Below, one piece after another: positions 1 through 5,735 of a DNA stretch of 8,254 nucleotides. Position 1 is the first letter of the stretch. The number at the start of each line of letters is the position of its first letter. The notes beneath the pieces are model-generated. The model saw only the letters and a program-made list of their open reading frames with translations, had not been told where the DNA came from and searched no databases. This DNA is from CAZCBX01 sp964497185 (GTDB lineage: Bacteria > Bdellovibrionota_G > JALEGL01 > JAGRMV01). The position numbers and the translations under genes were made by a program. The DNA is taken from NCBI GenBank assembly GCA_964497185.1, contig CAZCBX010000027.1, positions 1 to 8,254 of the forward strand. Direction: 5' to 3'.

Positions 1-125
1 TGCCCCAGAAAAGCGGAATGTGTCTGACAAAAGGGATACCCTGGCCGAAGAAAACTCCTTCAACTAACTCGAACCACCTTCGACAGGAGGGCACGCAGTG
101 GAGTTCGTGGAGCTTTTCTGGGGCA
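1..125. repeat. Edge-truncated inverted repeat downstream of rimK
   Basis: The first 14 bases of the window (TGCCCCAGAAAAGC) are the exact reverse complement of 112-125 (GCTTTTCTGGGGCA). The arms enclose 97 bases that show no credible gene. The left arm starts at the window edge, so it may be longer and the element may extend leftwards. The interior has small complementary pieces, for example AACTCC at 53-58 with GGAGTT at 100-105. It does not share the loop core of the palindromes at 2651-2890. It lies past the 3' end of rimK, as the other palindromes here also lie past gene ends. It could be a dispersed intergenic repeat or part of a terminator region. Confidence 0.6.
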
Positions 126-149
126 AGCCCAAAGTCCCACAAATCTACA

Positions 150-186
150 TTTAAAAAAAGAAACCCAAAGAAAAAAGAAAAAAAAA
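150..186 (-). other. T-rich tract just after the rimK stop
   Basis: On the minus strand the rimK stop codon is followed at once by long T runs broken by single C or G: nine Ts at 186-178, six at 176-171 and seven at 159-153. No GC-rich hairpin directly precedes the first run, so it is not a textbook intrinsic terminator. The inverted repeat at 1-125 lies further downstream. It may still be where transcription of the rim operon ends, but that is inference. Confidence 0.35.
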
Positions 187-1092
187 TCAACCCTTACCCT
201 TAGTCCGAGTATCCCCATGCTTGGCATTTTTCTCAAGATAACCAACAATCATCCCCGCAATATCCTTTTGGGTCGCCCGCTCAATGCCTTCCAAACCCGG
301 CGAAGAATTAACTTCCATGATCACTGGCCCATCCTTGGAACGAAGCAAATCCACGCCAGCCACACGCAGTCCCAATACTTTAGCAGCACGTACCGCTGTG
401 GCGCGCTCATCAGGTGTAATTTTTACCACTTCGGCTTGCCCGCCGCGGTGAAGGTTGGAACGAAACTCTCCGTCTTTGCCCTGACGCTTCATGGATGCCA
501 CCACTTTGTCACCGATCACCAAACAGCGAATATCTGCCCCGCCCGCTTCTTTGATAAATTCTTGGATTAGAATGTGCGCATCCAAACTGCGAAACGCATC
601 CACGACGCTCTCTGCGGCATTTTTGGTTTCGGCCAATACAACGCCTTTGCCCTGGGTGCCTTCCAAAATTTTAATCACCAACGGTGCACCGCCCACCAGT
701 TTAATGAGCTCTTCGGTGTCTTTGGTCGAATGGGCAAAACCGGTGATGGGCAAACCAACACCTTTTCTGGATAAAATTTGAGCAGCACGCAGCTTATCCC
801 TTGATCTGGAAATGGCCACCGATTCATTCAATGCATACACGCCCATCATTTCAAATTGGCGAAGCACCGCCGTTCCATAGAATGTAATCGACGCGCCAAT
901 GCGAGGAATGATGGCATTGAACTCATTCAATGTTCGGTGTTGATAATGTACTTTTGGATTGGAGGAAGTGATGTTCATGTAACATTTTAGAGGGTCCACC
1001 ACCATGACATCATGACCTCTCTGCTCCGCCGCTTCAACCAACCGCTTGGTCGAATAAATTTTAGAGCTGCGGGATAAAATACCTATATTCAT
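187..1092 (-). CDS. rimK: Ribosomal protein S6 glutamate ligase RimK
   Basis: ATP-grasp ligase that adds glutamate residues to the C-terminus of ribosomal protein S6 in the cytoplasm. The protein is 301 residues against 300 for E. coli RimK, and it follows that sequence closely along its length. Visible landmarks are the N-terminal pre-ATP-grasp domain (MNIGILSR, residues 1-8), IPRIGASITFYGTA (62-75), nucleotide-binding lysines at 100 and 141, the loop EGTQGKGVVLAET (144-156), FRSNLHRGG (210-218), and the metal-binding residues D248, E260 and N262 in GVDLL and MEVNSSPGLEGIE. It is the last gene of a three-gene operon. Its ATG overlaps the TGA of the rimB-like gene in an ATGA arrangement, which suggests translational coupling. 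The Lys/Gly-rich last ten residues are the least conserved part. Recognition is secure. Confidence 0.97.
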   Translation of the reverse strand: MNIGILSRSSKIYSTKRLVEAAEQRGHDVMVVDPLKCYMNITSSNPKVHYQHRTLNEFNAIIPRIGASITFYGTAVLRQFEMMGVYALNESVAISRSRDKLRAAQILSRKGVGLPITGFAHSTKDTEELIKLVGGAPLVIKILEGTQGKGVVLAETKNAAESVVDAFRSLDAHILIQEFIKEAGGADIRCLVIGDKVVASMKRQGKDGEFRSNLHRGGQAEVVKITPDERATAVRAAKVLGLRVAGVDLLRSKDGPVIMEVNSSPGLEGIERATQKDIAGMIVGYLEKNAKHGDTRTKGKG

Positions 1093-1547
1093 TTTTTCAC
1101 TTTCTTTATTTGCAGCAAGTTTTTCTTCGCTGGATTAATTAAAATATTTTTTTTCAATGCTTGGCGCCCCAACAACATACGAAAACCCATAATATCTCGG
1201 TTCACCAGGGTGAGTTCAATATCGTAAGTTAGTGGCCCCAAAACAATGGGCATCAAAATAACAGGTCTTCGCGTTCGGTGCCCAGTAGAGCTGGTGACCA
1301 CACGGTATTCTTCCACGTTCATGGTTAACCGTTTATGGTTGGCTCGACTACGCTGAACCGGAAACACTGAAAAAGACACTTTTTCTTTTCCTTTGTGTGA
1401 ATAAAAATCCAACTCTTCGGCATGCAAAGCAGAAGTACGCGCACCTGTATCTATTTTGGCCTTAATCTTTGAGATATGCGCACTGGGAAAAGAAACCCAT
1501 TCCCACCATCCAATGGTTGTATGCGATTTCGGACGTGTTGTCTTCAT
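1089..1547 (-). CDS. rimB: RimB-like retropepsin-fold protease (ATP-dependent zinc protease family)
   Basis: Small 152-residue protein of the family annotated as putative ATP-dependent zinc protease (DUF785). In Pseudomonas the member next to rimK is RimB, reported to act on the glutamate tails that RimK adds to S6. The sequence shows the aspartic-protease-like motif KIDTGARTSALHA with D33 in D-T-G-A (33-36), and the C-terminal LLGRQAL (125-131) that closes the retropepsin-like fold. It has no signal peptide and no HExxH zinc site, so the word zinc in the family name is not supported here. It starts three bases after the NTF2-like stop codon, and its TGA overlaps the rimK ATG. The lysine-rich tail (140-152) is unremarkable. 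The family call is strong; the RimB activity is inferred from the rimK coupling. Confidence 0.88.
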   Translation of the reverse strand: MKTTRPKSHTTIGWWEWVSFPSAHISKIKAKIDTGARTSALHAEELDFYSHKGKEKVSFSVFPVQRSRANHKRLTMNVEEYRVVTSSTGHRTRRPVILMPIVLGPLTYDIELTLVNRDIMGFRMLLGRQALKKNILINPAKKNLLQIKKVKK

Positions 1548-1550
1548 GGT

Positions 1551-1979
1551 TTAATCTTGCATCCGTTTTTTTACCATACGCACCAAACCGCCAAACAATG
1601 GAATGCGTTCATAGACAAAGTCCCCCATATCGAAAAAATCTTGATGGTAAACGATTTGATCTTGCGCATTGAACCGAATCCACGAATTACCAGGCACGCT
1701 GTATGGTTTGCCACTGTTAAGTTTGGGCGTGGTCAGTTGCATGTTCCATATCAAAACATGCTGATCCTCTTGAATCACCTCGCCCTGAAAATCAAAAGAG
1801 ATGCTATCTACATTCTGATACAGCCCTTTGTAATAGTCTTGAATCGCCTTGGCACCATGAAGCTCATGAACGGGATCACGGAAAGTCACATTTTGGTCAT
1901 AAATATCCATGACTTGTGCCAAAGTATCTTTGCTTAGAGTTTGAAAAAAATGGCGCAGTTTTTCAGATCGCGTGTGCAT
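1551..1979 (-). CDS. NTF2/SnoaL-like domain protein, first gene of the rim operon
   Basis: A 142-residue protein with a cone-shaped NTF2-like fold of the SnoaL-like type. Visible features are an N-terminal helical part (LRHFFQTLSKDTLAQVMDIYD), the strand VTFRDPVHELHG that is typical of the fold, YYKGLYQNV, and the C-terminal YHQDFFDMGDFVYERIPLFG. The latter resembles the conserved Y-H-x-D-x-F-D segment of gammaproteobacterial NTF2-family proteins of unknown function. The fold serves many small-molecule enzymes and binding proteins, so no reaction can be named. An upstream in-frame TTG at 2015 would add 12 residues, but the first ATG is at 1979 and the fold starts right after it. No clear Shine-Dalgarno sequence precedes either start. 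It leads the operon, three bases ahead of the rimB-like gene, so it is presumably co-expressed with the S6-modifying pair. Confidence 0.85.
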   Translation of the reverse strand: MHTRSEKLRHFFQTLSKDTLAQVMDIYDQNVTFRDPVHELHGAKAIQDYYKGLYQNVDSISFDFQGEVIQEDQHVLIWNMQLTTPKLNSGKPYSVPGNSWIRFNAQDQIVYHQDFFDMGDFVYERIPLFGGLVRMVKKRMQD

Positions 1980-2058
1980 GAAGCCATTAGTACCACCAAT
2001 GCATAAAAATACCAAAATGCTTTTTGCGCCGCATGGGCCCTATGATAAAAGCAAAGAT

Positions 2059-2619
2059 ATGCGAACCCTCATTGTCAGTCTTATACTTTTATTCACAGCC
2101 TGCAGCCATCCGCGTGCATCAGTGGTGGCTTTTATGGATCCATCCGCCCAGTCACCCACCCCTCAAAAAACAAAAATCCTTCTGGCCTTCTCCTCTTCAT
2201 CCATAGAAGCCAAAAAATTCGCCTTTGAATTGCGCTCGGTGCTGGAAAAGCAATACGAAATCACCCAAGACCCCCAACAAAGCGACTATCACTTGGTGCT
2301 ACAAATCGGCCAAACCACATCAGAAGAAACCACCTACCAAACCCGCAGCAATCCCAATTTCATGATGGCCACCGCCAATGGCCAAGTGGTTTCATTCATC
2401 CACCCTGCTTACGTGCAAGTTCCCATTTCTCAGCAAATCACTTATAAATCTTTGCACTTGGATCTCTATCAAAACGTCGGAGATGAAGTTGAAAAAATAT
2501 GGGAAAGCACTGTTTTGCTGCTTCCCAACGACTTTGCTCGCTACATGACCTCCTTGGCGCAATCATGGGTGCCGATGATTGGCCAGGATGTTCATAGAAA
2601 AATTAGGCTTGATTCTTAA
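2059..2619 (+). CDS. Small predicted lipoprotein, function unknown
   Basis: A 186-residue protein that I do not recognise as a named gene. The N-terminus MRTLIVSLILLFTAC is a short lipoprotein signal peptide: one Arg, a hydrophobic core, then lipobox F-T-A-C with the acylated Cys at 15. It should be anchored in the envelope, probably the outer membrane because Ser rather than Asp follows the Cys. The mature part starts with a Ser/Pro/Thr-rich linker (to about 36), then KTKILLAFSSSSIEAKKFAFELRSVLEK, and a DYHLVLQIG strand near 77-84, recalling small envelope proteins of the DUF4136 type, though this is only an impression. A GTG at 1972 would extend it by 29 residues into the divergent gene and bury the signal peptide, so the ATG at 2059 is preferred. 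TATGAT at 2041 could be a -10 box but would leave a very short leader. Confidence 0.82.
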   Translation: MRTLIVSLILLFTACSHPRASVVAFMDPSAQSPTPQKTKILLAFSSSSIEAKKFAFELRSVLEKQYEITQDPQQSDYHLVLQIGQTTSEETTYQTRSNPNFMMATANGQVVSFIHPAYVQVPISQQITYKSLHLDLYQNVGDEVEKIWESTVLLLPNDFARYMTSLAQSWVPMIGQDVHRKIRLDS

Positions 2620-2650
2620 AATTTTTGGAATTGTTTGAGGATTTCGTGGG

Positions 2651-2717
2651 GCCCTTGGTGGCTCTCCATTCACTAGTCCTCGCGCTGCGGAGACGTTCAT
2701 GCAGAGACACCAAGGGC
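2651..2717. repeat. Palindrome A: imperfect 17-bp stem with GC-rich loop
   Basis: The left arm at 2651-2667 begins GCCCTTGGTG. The right arm at 2701-2717 is its reverse complement at 15 of 17 positions (mismatches at 2661 and 2666 against their partners). The 33-base loop (2668-2700) contains a 23-base core at 2673-2695, running from CTAGTCCTCG to GGAGACG. The same core appears inverted in the loop of palindrome B at 2843-2868. It lies 31 bases after the stop of the lipoprotein gene. No T run follows the stem directly, so it is not a standard terminator. Confidence 0.8.
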
Positions 2718-2760
2718 TGGCAATCTTCCTCGGCCGGATTTGTGGAGAAATTAATAATGA

Positions 2761-2791
2761 CAAACGCCAATGGCATTTGTTTTTTTTTTTT
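2761..2791 (+). terminator. Probable intrinsic terminator of the lipoprotein gene
   Basis: CAAACGCCA at 2761-2769 can pair with TGGCATTTG at 2771-2779 with one C-A mismatch. In practice this makes a GCC/GGC-centred hairpin with a 3-base AAT loop. Twelve Ts (2780-2791) follow directly. The hairpin is short and only partly GC-rich, but its position against the T run is right for plus-strand termination. It lies about 140 bases past the lipoprotein stop, on the far side of palindrome A. Confidence 0.45.
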
Positions 2792-2805
2792 ATATTTAAA
2801 AAAAA
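2780..2805. other. T12-ATATTT-A8 low-complexity tract
   Basis: Twelve Ts, then ATATTT, then eight As. The tract gives a T run on each strand: T12 reading plus (behind the hairpin at 2761-2779), and T8 reading minus, 15 bases past palindrome B. It sits between converging lipoprotein and roxA genes, so it could serve in terminating both. The minus-strand spacing is too long for a standard intrinsic terminator. Homopolymers of this length also tend to slip. Confidence 0.5.
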
Positions 2806-2820
2806 GATTGGTAACGACGG

Positions 2821-2890
2821 GAGCTTTTTAGACTTCTGCGAGCGTCTCCGCAGCGCAGCGAGGACTAGCGAGCAGAAGTCTAAAAAGCTC
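2821..2890. repeat. Palindrome B: perfect 19-bp stem with GC-rich loop
   Basis: The left arm 2821-2839 (starting GAGCTTTTTAGAC) and the right arm 2872-2890 (ending CTAAAAAGCTC) are perfect reverse complements over 19 bp. Pairing stops sharply at both ends. The 32-base loop (2840-2871) carries a 26-base core at 2843-2868, from CGTCTCCGC to GGACTAG. This is the reverse complement of the loop core of palindrome A at 2673-2695 apart from a 3-base insertion within a CGCAG repeat. The stem is unrelated to that of palindrome A. The hexamer GCGAGC occurs twice, at 2838-2843 and 2868-2873, across the left and right stem-loop junctions. It lies 78 bases past the roxA stop. Confidence 0.85.
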
Positions 2891-2968
2891 AAACACATAT
2901 TGTTTTAGAACCAAGAAACCAAATGCCACTTTTTTCAGTCATCGACCTTTCATACTCAAAGCTCTTTT

Positions 2969-4135
2969 TCACACATCCTCTTCCATCAAAAGCCAATGGT
3001 TTGCACAAAGATATAACCAAAAAGATTTAAGCCAGGCACATTTTGCAAAACATTCTTTTAACTCCTTGGAAGTAAATTCCGTTTGTAAAAATAAGTAAGG
3101 CATGAATTGCAAGGCCGTTTGAGGCATATCGATGCACGTTCCTTGCACAAAAAGTTTGTACTGCGTCGGATCCGCTGTAGCTTGCCAGGCATAGCGATGT
3201 TTTGTGTTTTTAACCCAAATCTGTGCATCATCTTTTAAACCAGCATGCAATAAATCATGGGTTTCTACATCAATCTGCTCCAAGCCATGATGAAAGTCAT
3301 GACCATCTTCTGGATGCGTAACCAAACGACCAAACCATTCGGGTGTCGGTGCGGCGGGGCGCTTAATGTGTGTGGGCCAATTTTGAATGTGGGCCATCAT
3401 ATCATGCGGCACTTGCCAAGGATTGCCATAAATATGGTCTTCTTCCATGCGTTGATCTTCATCGATTTGCTCAGCAAGCTCGGGGCCAGCACACGCCACC
3501 ATGTCTTTGATGCGGGGCGCACGAAGCCCCAAAGAAAAGGAAAATGAATCCTCTTGCGCCACAGCCTCATGCACAAAACGTGTGGGCACATACAAAACAT
3601 CGCCGGGTTCCAAAACAAAATCTTGACTGGCTTGCATGTCAGCAATGATGCGAAGATCATCGTGCTCAAGAAGTGCTTGGCCTTTGCAGGCAGAAAATGC
3701 GCGTTTGTTTTTTTCAACCGTCCACTTTTTCGTGCCAGAAACTTGAATGACAAACACATCATAAAAATCTACATGGGGCGAAGAGCTGCTACCTGCCGTG
3801 CTGTAACTACCCATGACATCATCCATGCGCCAGCGGGGAAACCGTTCAAACACGTCCATCAGCGCTTGCACTTGAGGGAAAAAACTTTCCATGTCTTGAA
3901 TAAACAACGTCCGTTTTTGAGCATCTTCAAGCGACCAATGCGATGGCGCCAATGAAAACCCATTGGGACCATTCACCAACAAGCGTGTGGTCATGTGCTC
4001 GTTTTGACAAATGTAATCCAAATCCGCAGGATCCATTTGCACCTCTTGAACCGACAGCTGGGCCTTGCCATGCCACGGCTTCTGCTGCCAATATTGCTTT
4101 GCAAATTCAGACGTATTCCAAAAATAACCCATCAT
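2969..4135 (-). CDS. roxA: RoxA/YcfD-type JmjC cupin, ribosomal protein L16 arginine hydroxylase
   Basis: Fe(II)- and 2-oxoglutarate-dependent oxygenase of the Cupin_4 (JmjC) family. E. coli RoxA (YcfD, 373 residues) hydroxylates an arginine of ribosomal protein L16; this protein has 388. The facial triad is complete: H121 and D123 in SPHVDFYDVFVIQVSGTKKW and H189 in EPGDVLYVPTRFVHEA. SFSLGLRAP (199-207) follows the third ligand as in YcfD. The N-terminal FWNTSEFAKQYWQQKPW (5-21) also fits the family. The region after about 210 would form the dimerisation and winged-helix parts; it is less conserved, so the exact substrate is inferred. Two ATGs stand in tandem (4135 and 4132). The nearby TTAGG abuts the first, so the second may be used. 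It is transcribed away from the hydroxylase gene across a 62-bp gap and appears monocistronic. Confidence 0.9.
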   Translation of the reverse strand: MMGYFWNTSEFAKQYWQQKPWHGKAQLSVQEVQMDPADLDYICQNEHMTTRLLVNGPNGFSLAPSHWSLEDAQKRTLFIQDMESFFPQVQALMDVFERFPRWRMDDVMGSYSTAGSSSSPHVDFYDVFVIQVSGTKKWTVEKNKRAFSACKGQALLEHDDLRIIADMQASQDFVLEPGDVLYVPTRFVHEAVAQEDSFSFSLGLRAPRIKDMVACAGPELAEQIDEDQRMEEDHIYGNPWQVPHDMMAHIQNWPTHIKRPAAPTPEWFGRLVTHPEDGHDFHHGLEQIDVETHDLLHAGLKDDAQIWVKNTKHRYAWQATADPTQYKLFVQGTCIDMPQTALQFMPYLFLQTEFTSKELKECFAKCAWLKSFWLYLCANHWLLMEEDV

Positions 4136-4155
4136 CCTAAGGTATCAAGCCAGCT

Positions 4156-4178
4156 CGCAAAACCAACTCTTTTTTGCG
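4156..4178. promoter_or_regulatory. Inverted repeat in the roxA/hydroxylase divergent promoter gap
   Basis: CGCAAAA at 4156-4162 and TTTTGCG at 4172-4178 are exact 7-bp reverse complements with a 9-base spacer. They fill the middle of the only 62 bases between two divergent start codons, where both promoters must lie. The symmetry and placement fit an operator for a dimeric regulator. The arms are short and AT-rich, so chance is possible. No convincing -35/-10 pair could be picked for either gene. Confidence 0.3.
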
Positions 4179-4197
4179 TTTGTGGTAAAGTCAAAGC

Positions 4198-4977
4198 ATG
4201 AGTTTGCCCACGCTTCGTTTGGTTATTTTTGGCCTTATCAGCATCGTGATGATAGCGCTTGAAACCATTTGGCCTGCCCGCGCCAAACAAGGCAAGGTTT
4301 GGATGCGGTGGGCGCACCATGGCGGGCTTTTGCTGGTTGCCACCATTGCCATTCGCGCTATGTTGCCCCTGGGCGCATTGGGTATTGCTGCGTGGGCCAA
4401 GCAAGAACAAAACTGGGGACTGTTTTATCAAACACAGTGGCCGCTTTGGCTCGAAGGGTTGTTGGTGGTGGTGTGCATGGATTTCTTGATCTATCTTCAG
4501 CATGTGGCTTTCCACCAGTTTGGCTACTTGTGGCGACTTCATCAGGTGCATCACACCGACACCCACCTCGACACATCCACCGGTATTCGTTTTCACCCGC
4601 TAGAGATAGGCATATCGCTTTTGTACAAAGGGATTTGCATTATTTTGTTAGGTGCAAGCCTTGAAGCCGTGTTTGTTTTTGAGGTGCTGCTCAACGGGTT
4701 TTCGCTATGGAGCCATGCCAACATCGACGTGCGATCAAAATTGGACCGAGTCTTGCGCGCGCTTTGGGTTACGCCCAACATGCATCGCATTCATCACAGT
4801 GTTGATCCAAGAGAAACCCATCAAAATTTTGGCTTTTGTCTATCCATTTGGGACCGAGTCTGCAAAACATACAAATCGGATTTTGAGGTCGAAGGCACGG
4901 ATTTGGGCCTTCCAACCCACCGGGACGCCAAAGAGCAGAAAATCTTTAAATTATTGGTTCAACCATGGCGGCATTAA
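4198..4977 (+). CDS. Fatty acid hydroxylase/sterol desaturase family membrane protein
   Basis: A 259-residue integral membrane di-iron oxygenase of the FA_hydroxylase family (PF04116), acting on a lipid or similar hydrophobic substrate. The histidine clusters are complete: HVAFH (102-106), HQVHH (115-119), then H123 and RFHPLE (131-136), H173, HRIHH (196-200) and H208. Together these supply the eight or more His ligands expected. Hydrophobic segments lie at about 5-22, 42-64, 83-101 and 138-170. The start has no obvious Shine-Dalgarno sequence. Bacterial relatives include ornithine-lipid, sterol and carotenoid-type hydroxylases, and nothing nearby identifies the substrate. The stop region overlaps the end of yadH by four bases, tail to tail, leaving no space for a terminator between them. 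Family call firm, substrate unknown. Confidence 0.9.
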   Translation: MSLPTLRLVIFGLISIVMIALETIWPARAKQGKVWMRWAHHGGLLLVATIAIRAMLPLGALGIAAWAKQEQNWGLFYQTQWPLWLEGLLVVVCMDFLIYLQHVAFHQFGYLWRLHQVHHTDTHLDTSTGIRFHPLEIGISLLYKGICIILLGASLEAVFVFEVLLNGFSLWSHANIDVRSKLDRVLRALWVTPNMHRIHHSVDPRETHQNFGFCLSIWDRVCKTYKSDFEVEGTDLGLPTHRDAKEQKIFKLLVQPWRH

Positions 4978-5735
4978 CTTTTAAGACGGTAGCCTGTTTT
5001 AAACATCCAACGAATCAACAACAGTAAAACAAAAAGCAAAACCAAAATCACGCCCAAGCTAATCCCCAACGAAACATCCGAATTTTCATAAAAGCTCCAT
5101 CGAAAACCGCTGATCAAATACACGACGGGGTTAAGCAGCGATATTTTCTGCCAGAGCGGTGGCAGCATATTAATTGAATAAAAACTGCCCCCCAAAAACG
5201 CCAGCGGCGTGATGACCAGCAAAGGGATGATTTGCAATTTTTCAAAGCCGTCGGCCCAAATACCAATAATAAAGCCAAAAAGAGAAAACGTAACGCACGT
5301 CAAAACCAAAAATAACGCCATTAACATGGGATGCGCCACCTCAAACGGCACAAAAAATGATGCCGTGATCAAAATAATCACACCGATGAGCAAGGCTTTG
5401 GATGCAGCCGCGCCTACATACCCAATGACAATCTCCAAATATGAGATGGGTGCAGACAAGGCTTCATAAATGGTGCCTGTGAAGCGTGGAAAATAAATAC
5501 CAAAAGAAGCGTTGGATATACTCTGATTCAGCACAGAAAGCATGATCAGTCCCGGAATAATAAACGCGCCATAATGAATGCCCTCCACTTGGTCGATGCG
5601 GGATCCCAGTGCAGAACCAAAAACGACAAAATACAAAACCGTCGAAAGAACGGGCGAAGCAATGGTTTGCCCTAGCGTGCGCCATGCGCGATCCATTTCA
5701 TATTTGTATATGGTAAAAATCCCCCTGATGTTCAT
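4974..5735 (-). CDS. yadH: ABC-2 type transporter permease, YadH-like
   Basis: Membrane subunit (253 residues; E. coli YadH has 256) of a two-gene ABC-2 exporter. Similarity to YadH is evident in LYFVVFGSALGSRI (34-47), FIIPGLIMLSV (58-68), IGYVGAAASKALLIGV (104-119), FFVPFEV (127-133), TPLAFLGGSFYSINMLPPLWQ (176-196) and LNPVVYLISGFRWSF (201-215). About six membrane segments are expected, at roughly 24-44, 56-74, 104-130, 137-159, 168-186 and 225-245. The substrate of YadGH is not established; related systems export drugs, Nod factors or polysaccharide. The ATG overlaps the TGA of the ATPase gene upstream in an ATGA arrangement, so the two subunits are probably made in coupled amounts. The 3' end overlaps that of the hydroxylase gene on the other strand. 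Confidence 0.93.
   Translation of the reverse strand: MNIRGIFTIYKYEMDRAWRTLGQTIASPVLSTVLYFVVFGSALGSRIDQVEGIHYGAFIIPGLIMLSVLNQSISNASFGIYFPRFTGTIYEALSAPISYLEIVIGYVGAAASKALLIGVIILITASFFVPFEVAHPMLMALFLVLTCVTFSLFGFIIGIWADGFEKLQIIPLLVITPLAFLGGSFYSINMLPPLWQKISLLNPVVYLISGFRWSFYENSDVSLGISLGVILVLLFVLLLLIRWMFKTGYRLKS

Noticed and set aside
1972..2058. 29-residue N-terminal extension of the lipoprotein
   Set aside because: It starts at a GTG inside the divergent NTF2-like gene and would place a hydrophilic stretch before a clear lipoprotein signal peptide.
2651..2890. CRISPR array or integron attC sites
   Set aside because: There are only two units, in opposite orientation, without regular spacers. attC sites conserve the ends and vary the loop, the opposite of what is seen, and no cas or integrase gene is present.
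2821..2890. Palindrome B as a standard intrinsic terminator for roxA
   Set aside because: On the minus strand the nearest T run (2805-2798) begins 15 bases past the stem, too far for the usual mechanism.
2563..2908. Open frames on both strands across the palindromes (111 and 69 residues)
   Set aside because: They translate the palindromes and homopolymer tract, so the peptides are dominated by repeat-derived Arg/Ser/Leu/Lys and Phe runs. They have no ribosome binding site, and the minus-strand one overlaps the end of the lipoprotein gene.
4132..4596. 154-residue open frame antisense to the hydroxylase gene
   Set aside because: It overlaps a gene with complete histidine motifs on the other strand. 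The composition (His, Gln and Pro rich) is what the antisense of His codons gives.
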